64,000 nt of DNA from Cyanobacteriota bacterium (GTDB lineage: Bacteria > Acidobacteriota > Vicinamibacteria > Vicinamibacterales > UBA2999): positions 124,001-188,000 of the forward strand of contig JAIEMQ010000044.1 in the NCBI GenBank assembly GCA_019752015.1. Reading direction: 5' to 3'. How positions within the stretch are numbered: position 1 is the first letter of the stretch; every line of letters starts with the position of its first letter. The notes under the pieces were generated by a model, which had not been told where the DNA came from, did not search any database, and was given only the letters and a program-made list of their open reading frames with translations. Both the position numbers and the translations under genes were made by a program. Shown in pieces: positions 34,959 through 42,607 of this stretch.

Positions 34959-35864
34959 TTACCTCGTCCTCGCGAGCCGCTGCCGCATCGACAGGAACCG
35001 GAACAGCGCGAAATCGAGCGGCATGTCGGTGTTGAGCAGCATGTAATCCACCGGCTGCTGCGCCGCCTTCTTGCTCAGCGTCTCAATGTGCGCTTCGACC
35101 AGCCGCTTGTAATCGGCCGCCAGCTTGGTCGGGACGATCGGCATCTGATCGCCGCTCTCCATGTCCTCGAAGCTCGACGCCTCGGTAAACGAGAAGTCGA
35201 TCTCCTGCGGATCCATGACGTGAAACAGCACCACGTCGTTGCCGCGGTGCACGATTGGACCAACGGCGTGAAAGATCTCCTCGGGCTCGGCGTAGAAATC
35301 GGAAATGACGACAATGATGCCGCGGCGGCCGAAATGTTCGGCGAGCTTCCGCAACGGGCCCACCAGTTCGCCGGGCCGCGCCGGTTTCGCGCGATCGAGC
35401 GTGTGCAGCACCACGTCAAGGTGCTTCGCCGAGGCGGGCACGTGATCGATGACTTCGGAATCGAATGTGATCAAGCCGACGCGATCGCGCTGCGCGTTGG
35501 CGAGATACGACAGACACGCGGCGAGCGTCTTCGCGTAATCGAGCTTCGAGATCCTCGTGCCGAAGCCCATCGACTTGGACACGTCGAGCAGCACCGAAAA
35601 GTTGGCGTTCGAGTCGGCCTCGAATTCCTTGATGTAGTACTTGTCGGTGCGCGCGTAGACGCGCCAGTCGACGCGGCGGATGTCGTCGCCGGCCACGTAG
35701 CCGCGGTGTTCCGCGAAATCGACGGACGCACCGAAAAACGGCGAACGATGCGTGCCGTTGATCAGGCCGTCGACAACGGTCTTGGCGATCAGCTCGAGGT
35801 TGCCGATCCGTGACAGGACCACGGGATCGACGAACTTCGCGCCGGGCATTGAGCTGGTGGCCAT
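34959..35864 (-). CDS. DUF58 protein (VWA-like)
   Basis: 301 residues. The DUF58 signature RRVDWRVYARTDKYYIKEFE (about 63-82) precedes a VWA-like fold with an intact MIDAS DVSKSMG (Asp94) and VVISDFYAEPEE. No signal peptide or membrane helix is visible, so it is cytoplasmic and probably the direct partner of the MoxR ATPase encoded immediately upstream; moxR-DUF58-batA is the canonical gene order. The 28-nt gap to moxR is a TCAGATCT tandem array. Confidence 0.9.
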   Translation of the reverse strand: MATSSMPGAKFVDPVVLSRIGNLELIAKTVVDGLINGTHRSPFFGASVDFAEHRGYVAGDDIRRVDWRVYARTDKYYIKEFEADSNANFSVLLDVSKSMGFGTRISKLDYAKTLAACLSYLANAQRDRVGLITFDSEVIDHVPASAKHLDVVLHTLDRAKPARPGELVGPLRKLAEHFGRRGIIVVISDFYAEPEEIFHAVGPIVHRGNDVVLFHVMDPQEIDFSFTEASSFEDMESGDQMPIVPTKLAADYKRLVEAHIETLSKKAAQQPVDYMLLNTDMPLDFALFRFLSMRQRLARTR

Positions 35865-35894
35865 CTCAGATCTCAGATCTCAGATTTCAGATTT
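35865..35894. repeat. Word-repeat array W6 (TCAGATCTC / TCAGATTT)
   Basis: Four imperfect 7-8 bp units between the MoxR stop and the DUF58 start. TCAGATCTCAGATCTCAGA is also self-complementary around AGATCT. It occupies the position expected for the DUF58 ribosome-binding site, where no purine-rich site is otherwise seen. Confidence 0.75.
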
Positions 35895-36921
35895 ACATGC
35901 CCGATCTGGGAGCGGGAACGGCCTCCAGTAATTTGTCGATCAATGAATCGCTGGTGATGCCTTCCGACTGCGCGTGGAAGTTCGTCAGCACGCGGTGACG
36001 CATCACCGAGTGCGCGACGGCGCGGATGTCCTCGAAGCTGACGTGATACCGGCCGCTCGTCAGCGCGCGCGCCTTGCCGGCGAGCACCAGATACTGCGCG
36101 GCGCGGACGCTGGCGCCGAACGCGATCCATTTCTTGATCGCCTCCGGGCAGGTCGCGTTCTTCGGCCGGCTGGCGCGAACCAGGCTCAGCGCATAACGCA
36201 TCACCGGATCCGCCACCGGCACGCGGCGCACCAATCGCTGGAACGCCACCAGGTCGGGGCCGCTGACCGGGCGCTCGAACTGCGGCTCGAGGATCGCCGT
36301 GGTCGTCTTGACGACCATGAACTCCTCGTCCTCGGGCGGATGCTCGATGACGATGTGGAACATGAAGCGATCGAGCTGCGCTTCCGGCAGCGGATAGGTG
36401 CCTTCGAGCTCGATCGGGTTCTGCGTCGCGAAGACATAGAACGGCTCTTCGAGCTTGTAGGTGCGGCCCTGGATCGTGACGCGATGTTCCTGCATGGCTT
36501 CGAGCAATGCGGACTGGGTCTTCGGCGGCGTGCGGTTGATTTCGTCGGCCAGCAAAATATTCGCGAAGATCGGCCCGGGCGAGAACACCATCTGGCGGCG
36601 GCCGGTCGCGGTGTCTTCCTGGATGATGTCGGTGCCGGTGATGTCGGACGGCATCAGGTCGGGCGTGAACTGGATGCGCGAGAACTTCAGATCCAGCACG
36701 CGCGCCATGGTGTGGATCAACAGCGTCTTGGCCAGGCCGGGGACGCCGACGATCAGGCTGTTGCCGCCGACGAACAGCGTCAGCAGCACCTGGTTGATGA
36801 TGTCGTCCTGGCCGACGATTAACTTTTTGAGCTCGGTGATGATGCGATCGCGCCCGACCTTCATGCGATCGGCGAGCGCGACATCATCCGGGGTGTTCAT
36901 CTCAATCGTTTCCACGCCCAC
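35893..36921 (-). CDS. MoxR-family AAA+ ATPase
   Basis: 342 residues. Walker A is GVPGLAKT (59-66), Walker B LLADEINR (123-130), with the PPKTQSALLEAMQEHRVT insert and FATQNPIELEGTYPLPEAQLDRF (sensor 1 and arginine-finger region). Together these are diagnostic of MoxR. It acts as a chaperone-like ATPase on DUF58/VWA partners. Several starts are possible: GTG 36921, GTG 36915 (best spaced to GGAGGA) and ATG 36900. A palindromic hairpin (36928-36949) lies just upstream, between it and the DUF4159 gene. Confidence 0.93.
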   Translation of the reverse strand: MGVETIEMNTPDDVALADRMKVGRDRIITELKKLIVGQDDIINQVLLTLFVGGNSLIVGVPGLAKTLLIHTMARVLDLKFSRIQFTPDLMPSDITGTDIIQEDTATGRRQMVFSPGPIFANILLADEINRTPPKTQSALLEAMQEHRVTIQGRTYKLEEPFYVFATQNPIELEGTYPLPEAQLDRFMFHIVIEHPPEDEEFMVVKTTTAILEPQFERPVSGPDLVAFQRLVRRVPVADPVMRYALSLVRASRPKNATCPEAIKKWIAFGASVRAAQYLVLAGKARALTSGRYHVSFEDIRAVAHSVMRHRVLTNFHAQSEGITSDSLIDKLLEAVPAPRSGM

Positions 36922-36927
36922 TCCTCC

Positions 36928-36949
36928 AGGCGGGTCTGAAGACCCGCCT
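36928..36949. repeat. Palindromic hairpin repeat (family H), 22 bp
   Basis: AGGCGGGTCTGAAGACCCGCCT is a perfect stem around CTGAAG, matching the form of 2479-2498 (7 bases either side of CTGAAG, different stem bases). It fills most of the gap between DUF4159 copy A and moxR. Confidence 0.75.
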
Positions 36950-36954
36950 CTACG

Positions 36955-37758
36955 CTAGTGCGTCATCGCGTACAGGACGTAATTCACGCCGAACTTGTAC
37001 GCCTCGTTCGATAAATCGACCGGCACGTAGCCGGTGTCCGAAAACTCCCAGAGCTCGCCTAAATCATGGTTGTTGTTCGCGATCGCAATCAATCGCTTTC
37101 GCGTGTCGTTGTCTTCGTAAATGCCGAGCCACTCGGTGTCCCCCATGTCCGCGTAATAGCCTGACCGAGGATCGAGCGTCTTGATTTCGAAAAAAGAATG
37201 AAAGATTGGGTGCGTCGTATCGAGCTTCTGAAACGAGCCCTCCGGGTAGACCTGGCGCATCTGGAACTCGAGGTTCTGGATGTGATTGCCGCGGAAGTCG
37301 TCGAAGATGATGAACCCGCCCTTGAGCAGGTAGTTGCGCAGCCCCGCCTTCTCTGCTTCACTCATCGTCCAGAAGCCGGGCTCCGACATGTACGCGATCG
37401 GAAACATCGCGAGATCGGGATCGTCGAGCGTCAGGATGTTGCCCTGATCGACGACGCTCGGCACGAAGGTGAGCTCGCCGAGGATCTTCAGGAAATGGAA
37501 ATCGGCCCGCGGGAAGTCGTGCATCCACGGCGGCTCGCGGCGGAATCGCCCGCCGCGCATCTCGACGGCGGCGCCGTAGCGCACGCGCGTGAACGCGAAG
37601 CGGCCGTCGTGTTCAGCCCGCGGCTCGCCTGGGTCGAGGAGCTCCGCAGCGGCGCGGCCCTCCACCGGCACGTCCGCCTTCGCCAAGGCTTCGGCGAGAC
37701 AAGCGGCTGTGAGAAGGGCAGCCAGCAGCTTGGCGGGACTACGCGAGGCCGACGACAC
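36955..37758 (-). CDS. DUF4159 protein (copy A), exported
   Basis: 267 residues from the GTG at 37758, which overlaps the upstream VWA gene by 20 nt and gives a normal signal peptide (SPAKLLAALLTAACLAEALA). The family blocks are FAFTRVRYG, FHFLKILGELTFV, LRNYLLKGGFIIFDDFRGN, DTTHPIFHSFFEI and the C-terminal FGVNYVLYAMTH. It is more distant from copies B and C than they are from each other. The end of the signal peptide (CLAEALAKA) is encoded by an interspersed repeat (I2). Function unknown; part of the MoxR operon. Confidence 0.87.
   Translation of the reverse strand: MSSASRSPAKLLAALLTAACLAEALAKADVPVEGRAAAELLDPGEPRAEHDGRFAFTRVRYGAAVEMRGGRFRREPPWMHDFPRADFHFLKILGELTFVPSVVDQGNILTLDDPDLAMFPIAYMSEPGFWTMSEAEKAGLRNYLLKGGFIIFDDFRGNHIQNLEFQMRQVYPEGSFQKLDTTHPIFHSFFEIKTLDPRSGYYADMGDTEWLGIYEDNDTRKRLIAIANNNHDLGELWEFSDTGYVPVDLSNEAYKFGVNYVLYAMTH
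37672..37705 (-). repeat. Interspersed short repeat (family I2), copy b
   Basis: On the minus strand it reads GTCTCGCCGAAGC, a short centre, then GGCGAAGGCGGAC. It is in frame at the signal-peptide boundary of DUF4159 copy A, the same kind of position as the I1 copy in the DUF1552 gene. Confidence 0.6.
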
Positions 37759-40018
37759 GTCGATACCCCCATTCCGCGCAGAGCAACCCGACGAGCAGGA
37801 ACAACACGATCGGCATGTGCCAGAGCTCGTGTTCTTCCACGGTCGTGACGCCGCGGCCGGTGTAGCGGAGATCGTCGGCAAGCGTCGCGGTGTTCGACGA
37901 CTCGTAGAAACGGCCGCCGGTATCGTCGGCAATTCGCCGCAGCGTGGCCGCGTGCATCGTGGCGTCGAAGTATTCGGCGTCACCCGGCGCGGCGCGGAAA
38001 TGCGTGACGGCGCTGCCGACGCTCTTCCCGGCCCGCGTCGCTTCGATCTTCGCTTCGTACCATCCCGGCGCCTTGGTCGGGATCGCCGCCGCGTACTGTC
38101 CGGCGTGTTCGCCGTCCCACGACATCGGCACGTCCGAGATCGTCCCGTCGGGCGCGGTGATCGTCGCCATCACCGCGGCGTCATTCAACTCCACGAACGA
38201 GGGATCGACGACGTTGGCGGTGAGCACCGCGCCTTCGCCTGGTTCGACGCGCTCGGTCGTCAGCGCCGGCTCAACTTGATCGGGCACGCCGTCGACCAGC
38301 CATCGCAGCAGCTGGCGCCAGTAGTTCTCGTGCGTGAGATCGTCGACGGCGATCGACGAGTGCATCTGCCACACCCACGAATCCTGCGGCAGGAACGCGA
38401 ACGTCTTGCCGCGGCCGTAGCGCTGGAAGATCAGCATCGGGCGCTCGCCGCGCGATTCATCAGTGCCGGTGAGCAGCACCGTCGCGCCGGGCTTTACCGC
38501 GTCCACGCGATTCACGGCGGTCACGCGCGGCAGGCTGCTCCACTTGTCCGCGGATGCCTGCTCATTCGCGCCCAGCTGCGTCACCGCGGTCGCGGCTCCG
38601 GCACGCGTCGGTTTGATCGACAGGCGCATCACGGTGCCCTTCGGCTGCACCTTGCTGCGATCGAGCACCACCGGCAGCACGTCGGCGACCGCGGTTCCGG
38701 TCCAGCCGCCTTCGGCAAAGGCGCGCGGCCCGCCAAGCATCAGTAGTCCGCCGCCACGGCGATCGACGAACTCGGAAATCATCTTGAGCTGATCGCCGGT
38801 CATCGCCGCCGCTTCAAGGCTGCCGATGACGAGCGATCGATACGCGAACAGCTCCTCGCGCGTTTTCGGAAACGCGGCCACGAGCTCGTCGGGGCTGTCG
38901 ACGCCCTGCCGCATGTACTTGTTGTCGGCCGTGCGGATCAGGCTGGTGACGATCAGGTTGTCGTTTTCGGGAATCGCGCGGCGGATGAACTTGTACTCGT
39001 AGCGCGGCTCACCCTCGAAGTAGAGAATCTTTTCCTTGCGATCGCGCACGTCGATCAATGCTTCACGCGCGTTGTTCTCGGTGACGAGCTCGCCCTGCTG
39101 CGGCGACACGCGGAAGCGCAGCACGCGCGGGCCGGCTTCGTTGACGGTGAACCGCACCGGAACCGATGCGGGCGTGCCCGCGTTCGGGAGCGAGACCTGC
39201 TGCGTGCTGACGAGCGTGCCTTCATCCTCGACGTCGAGCGTCACCTTCTGCCCGTCGAATCCCGATTGCGACAGCACGACGTCGACCATCAGCGTCGTGC
39301 CCTTGAGCGCGGTCTTCGGCGTGACGACGCGGCCGACCTGGATGTCTTTCGACAACGTCTCGCGTCCGACGCCGACCGTGAACACGGGCAGCCCCTCGGC
39401 CTTGAGTCCAAGAATCGCGTCGCCGAGCGCTGCATCCGCCGTGTCGGCGCCGTCGCTCACCATCACGAGACCGGCGACCGGCAGGCCGGCGAGCTCCTGG
39501 CGAACGCCGGACAACGCCGCGCCAAGACGCGATTGCGATCCGCCGAACGTCAGGTCGCTTTCCTGCGTCGTGCGAGTGGCGGCGCTGGAGAAGCGGAACA
39601 CGCGCACCGTGAAGCGATCCGACAGCGCCTTGAGGAGGCCGCGATCCGCGGCGCCGAACTCGCTCTTCACGAACGATGCGCGCGGCTGGCCGTCGACATC
39701 GGCAATCTGCATGCTCCGCGAGTCGTCCAGCACGACGCCGAGAAAATTCTGTTGCGGCACGGCCGCGCGCACGACCAGCAGCGGCCGGAAGATGCAGATG
39801 AGGATGAGCGCGAGGACCGTCATCCGGATGACGGCGAGCGTGATGCGCTGTCCCGTTCGTCCCTGGCCTTTGCGATACGCGACCAGCGTCAGGCCAGCCG
39901 CGAGCGCAACGGCGCCCGCCGCGACGTAAGACCCCGTCGTGGCCGCGAACCGGAATTCCCCCTGACTGAAGACAACCGGGGACAACTCAAAGAAAAATCT
40001 AAAGAGGGCGTCGAACAC
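37739..40018 (-). CDS. Membrane VWA / glutamine-amidotransferase-like protein
   Basis: 759 residues. Two N-terminal membrane helices (YVAAGAVALAAGLTLVAY; ITLAVIRMTVLALILICIF) precede a VWA domain with MIDAS VVLDDSRSMQ (Asp98) and LVMVSDGADTADAALG. Ig-like parts follow, then an amidotransferase-like domain FVDRRGGGLLMLGGPRAFAEGGW, with no catalytic Cys in that segment. A C-terminal helix ELWHMPIVLFLLVGLLCAEW ends the protein. This architecture is common in MoxR/BatA neighbourhoods. It is the first gene of the 12.5-kb minus-strand operon; only 37 nt separate it from the divergent PhzF gene. Confidence 0.83.
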   Translation of the reverse strand: MFDALFRFFFELSPVVFSQGEFRFAATTGSYVAAGAVALAAGLTLVAYRKGQGRTGQRITLAVIRMTVLALILICIFRPLLVVRAAVPQQNFLGVVLDDSRSMQIADVDGQPRASFVKSEFGAADRGLLKALSDRFTVRVFRFSSAATRTTQESDLTFGGSQSRLGAALSGVRQELAGLPVAGLVMVSDGADTADAALGDAILGLKAEGLPVFTVGVGRETLSKDIQVGRVVTPKTALKGTTLMVDVVLSQSGFDGQKVTLDVEDEGTLVSTQQVSLPNAGTPASVPVRFTVNEAGPRVLRFRVSPQQGELVTENNAREALIDVRDRKEKILYFEGEPRYEYKFIRRAIPENDNLIVTSLIRTADNKYMRQGVDSPDELVAAFPKTREELFAYRSLVIGSLEAAAMTGDQLKMISEFVDRRGGGLLMLGGPRAFAEGGWTGTAVADVLPVVLDRSKVQPKGTVMRLSIKPTRAGAATAVTQLGANEQASADKWSSLPRVTAVNRVDAVKPGATVLLTGTDESRGERPMLIFQRYGRGKTFAFLPQDSWVWQMHSSIAVDDLTHENYWRQLLRWLVDGVPDQVEPALTTERVEPGEGAVLTANVVDPSFVELNDAAVMATITAPDGTISDVPMSWDGEHAGQYAAAIPTKAPGWYEAKIEATRAGKSVGSAVTHFRAAPGDAEYFDATMHAATLRRIADDTGGRFYESSNTATLADDLRYTGRGVTTVEEHELWHMPIVLFLLVGLLCAEWGYRRVVGLA

Positions 40019-40055
40019 GAATTTCTCGGAATAATACTTCGGTTACCATCCGCCA

Positions 40056-41096
40056 ATGCCACAACTAACTCGGCGCTCGTGGATGAGTCTGTTTGCCGCC
40101 GCGCTGCCTGCCGCGCTCTCCGCTACGGCGGCGCCGCTCTCCGCTCAACAAGTCAGACGGCCGTCGGTGGTAAATGGCCGACGCTACCTCCAATACGACG
40201 TCTTCACCGACAAGCCGCTGGCCGGGAATCAGCTGGCGGTCTTTACCGAGACCGCGGGCCTCACCGCCGCCGAAATGCAGGCGATGACGCGCGAGACGAA
40301 ATTCTCCGAATGCACCTTCGTCCAGCCCGCCGAGGCCGCCGGCACCGATGTGCGGCTGCGAATTTTCGGTCCGGCCAACGAGATGCAGTTCGCGGGACAT
40401 CCCGTGATCGGCTCGACGTTCGCCCTCGCCGACGACGGCGTGATTGCGGCGGGGAGAAAAGAATTTACATTTGGCCTCGGCATTGGGCCCACGCTCGTCG
40501 AGCTCGAGTGGGCCACAGAAAGCGGAGACAGCGCAGATAAGAGGCCCCGGCTGCAGTTCGCGTGGATGACGCAGCAGAAGCCGGTATTCGGCCCCACGCT
40601 CAACGCGCCCACGGCGCTGGCCGGTGCGCTCGGCATCGATCCGTCGGCGCTTCGTCCCGGGCTCCTGCCGCAGGAAGTGAATTGCGGCTCCGCATTCTTC
40701 TTCGTGCCGCTGGTGTCGCGCGCCGCGGTCGATCAGGCAGTGGTCGACACGCGCGCCGCCGCCGCGATGTTCGAGGCGGCGAAGATCACGCGCCGCGGGC
40801 TCTTCATCTTCTCCACCGAGCCCGGCGCCGACGGCGCCACGTGCTACAGCCGCATGATGGGCGCGAACGAAGATCCCGCGACCGGGTCGGCGAGCGGCCC
40901 ACTCGGTTGCTATCTTGTGAAGCATGGCCTGGTCCCCGCGGACAAGGCGGGATCAATAGTCAGCGCGCAGGGCGTGAAGATGGGCCGTCCGAGCCGCATC
41001 CACATCAAGATCGATCTCGCCGGCGGAGAAATCTCGCGGGTTCGAGTGGGTGGGACGAGCGTGCTCGTTGGCGAGGGCCGCCTCAGATCGTCGTGA
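40056..41096 (+). CDS. PhzF-family isomerase-like protein with export signal
   Basis: 346 residues. The PhzF/DAP-epimerase-like double fold shows YDVFTDKPLAGNQLAVF, the catalytic Glu85 in KFSECTFVQP, NEMQFAGHPVIGSTFAL and EDPATGSASGPLGCYL. Unusually it starts with a twin-Arg, hydrophobic leader (LTRRSWMSLFAAALPAALSA), while PhzF proteins are normally cytoplasmic, so it is probably exported, perhaps through Tat. The substrate is unknown. The stretch ATESGDSADKR is encoded by sequence resembling W8 words. Transcribed divergently from the VWA operon. Confidence 0.87.
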   Translation: MPQLTRRSWMSLFAAALPAALSATAAPLSAQQVRRPSVVNGRRYLQYDVFTDKPLAGNQLAVFTETAGLTAAEMQAMTRETKFSECTFVQPAEAAGTDVRLRIFGPANEMQFAGHPVIGSTFALADDGVIAAGRKEFTFGLGIGPTLVELEWATESGDSADKRPRLQFAWMTQQKPVFGPTLNAPTALAGALGIDPSALRPGLLPQEVNCGSAFFFVPLVSRAAVDQAVVDTRAAAAMFEAAKITRRGLFIFSTEPGADGATCYSRMMGANEDPATGSASGPLGCYLVKHGLVPADKAGSIVSAQGVKMGRPSRIHIKIDLAGGEISRVRVGGTSVLVGEGRLRSS

Positions 41097-41119
41097 CACC
41101 AGGGCCACAGATGGCGCAG
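41096..41119 (+). repeat. 24-bp repeat W8, copy 2
   Basis: Identical over 24 bases to the reverse complement of 22561-22584. It begins at the last base of the PhzF gene and lies in the 74-nt gap before ilvE. The following bases (CAGACAGCTCAGACAGG) continue with a related word. Confidence 0.7.
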
Positions 41120-41170
41120 ACAGCTCAGACAGGTTTTGTTTGATAGGATCTCGAAAAGGATCTAATTGCC

Positions 41171-42229
41171 GTGCTAGCTACTATCCCCGTCACGAAGACT
41201 TCGAGTTCGAGAATGACCCCGGAATTGCGCGACAGCGCGGCCTTCGGCGCCGTGTTCAGCGATCACATGCTCGTGGTCGACTGGAACAACGGCAAATGGG
41301 GCGAGCCGAGCATCGTCCCCTACGGCCCGCAGCCGATTCCGGCGGCGCCGTCGGTGGCGCACTACGGCCAGGGCATCTTCGAAGGCTTCAAGGCGTTTCC
41401 GCGGCCGAACGGCGGCGCGGTGCTGTTTCGTCCCGACGCCAATCACGCGCGCATGAACAACACGTGCCAGCGCATGGCGATGCCTGAAGTGCCCGCCTCG
41501 ATCTTCGTCGACGGCTCGGCGGCGCTCGTGGCGCTCGATCGCAACTGGATCCCCGAGAAGGAAAACAGCGCGCTCTACATCCGGCCGGTGATGTTCGGCA
41601 TTGGTGAAGTGCTGGGCGTGAAGCCGGCGGATACGTTTCGCTTCATCATCGAGACGTGCCCGAGCGCGCCGTATTTCTCGGGCTCGGTGGACCTGATCGC
41701 GGAAGACGTTTACGTGCGCGCGTTCCCGGGCGGCACCGGCGCCGCGAAGTGCGGCGGTAACTACGCGGGCAGCATGCTCGCGGCAATCGAAGCGCAGAAG
41801 AAGGGCTTCCACAACGTGCTGTGGCTCGACGGCATCGAGCGCCGCTACGTGGAAGAAGCCGGCCTGATGAACGTGGCCTTCGTCATCAGCGGCACCGTCG
41901 TCACTCCGCCGCTGAGCGGAACGATTCTGCCCGGCATCACGCGCGACAGCGTGCTGACGCTGCTGCGCGATCTGCAGCTGCCGATCGAAGAGCGCCGCAT
42001 CACGATCGATGAGGTGTTCGACGCGCACGCGAAGGGCACGCTGCAGGGTGCGGCCGGCATCGGCACCGCCGCGGTGATTGCGCCGCTCGGTCGCCTGCGC
42101 CACAAGGATCGCGAGATCACGATTCCGAAGATGGGTCCGGAGTCGCCGCTGATGAAGGCCGGCGCGGAGCTCGAAGGCATCCGATCGGGCAGAATCGCCG
42201 ACCGCCACAACTGGCTTTTATCAATCTGA
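41171..42229 (+). CDS. ilvE: Branched-chain amino acid aminotransferase
   Basis: 352 residues of fold-type IV PLP enzyme: VAHYGQGIFEGFKAFPRPNGG, NNTCQRMAMPEVP, the PLP Lys (about 193) in GGTGAAKCGGNYAGSML, VEEAGLMNVAFVI and the phosphate-site GTAAVIAPLG. The length and the GFKAF/NNTCQRM motifs fit the class II branched-chain aminotransferases. It catalyses the last step of leucine, isoleucine and valine synthesis. No other ilv gene is near. It is followed by a W2 repeat array that may serve as a terminator. Confidence 0.94.
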   Translation: MLATIPVTKTSSSRMTPELRDSAAFGAVFSDHMLVVDWNNGKWGEPSIVPYGPQPIPAAPSVAHYGQGIFEGFKAFPRPNGGAVLFRPDANHARMNNTCQRMAMPEVPASIFVDGSAALVALDRNWIPEKENSALYIRPVMFGIGEVLGVKPADTFRFIIETCPSAPYFSGSVDLIAEDVYVRAFPGGTGAAKCGGNYAGSMLAAIEAQKKGFHNVLWLDGIERRYVEEAGLMNVAFVISGTVVTPPLSGTILPGITRDSVLTLLRDLQLPIEERRITIDEVFDAHAKGTLQGAAGIGTAAVIAPLGRLRHKDREITIPKMGPESPLMKAGAELEGIRSGRIADRHNWLLSI

Positions 42230-42353
42230 TGAACTGATGATCTGTTGATCTTTTGATTTCAGATCAACAGGTCATCTGATCAACAGATCAACAGATCAAC
42301 AGATCAACAGATCAACAGATCAACAGATCAACAGATCAACAGATCAACAGATT
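42230..42353. repeat. Word-repeat array W2: hairpin plus nine perfect 8-bp units
   Basis: A 16-bp stem (42236-42251 with 42261-42276, one mismatch) around a TTTTGATTT loop is followed by nine uninterrupted copies of GATCAACA (42278-42349). It is the longest perfect array in the window and lies between ilvE and the broken YCII gene. Confidence 0.92.
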
Positions 42354-42356
42354 CCC

Positions 42357-42607
42357 ATGCCGTATTTCGCATTGCACTACGACGTCGTCGACGACTTCGC
42401 CAACAAGCGGATGCCGTTCCGCCCGGCGAGCCCGCCGGCGCGCTGCTCGTCTTCCGCGGCGCCGAGAAATCCATCGCGGAAAATTTCGCGAAAGCCGATC
42501 CGTACGTGAAGGAAGGGCTCGTGAAGCACTGGACGGTGCGCCCATGGACCGTCGTCGTCGGACAGGACCCGTCGGAGACGCCGCCGGGTCTGCCACCCGC
42601 GAACTAG
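42357..42607 (+). pseudogene. YCII-family protein, broken by internal deletion and frameshift
   Basis: The ATG frame encodes MPYFALHYDVVDDFANKRMPFR and then runs out of frame to a TGA. From about 42425 a different frame continues as GEPAGALLVFRGAEKSIAEN, then KADPYVKEGLVKHWTVRPW and TVVVGQD, to the TAG at 42605-42607. These are the two ends of a YCII-like protein (about 95 residues); roughly 25 codons of the middle, normally containing RxAHxxGxLxMAGA, are missing and the frame is shifted. An indel in the assembly is an alternative, but it would not explain the missing middle. The stop overlaps the convergent amidohydrolase stop (CTAG). Confidence 0.72.

Noticed and set aside
42278-42349. Possible CRISPR array
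   Set aside because: Units are 8 bp, directly adjacent and without spacers, and no cas gene is present. It is a tandem word array.
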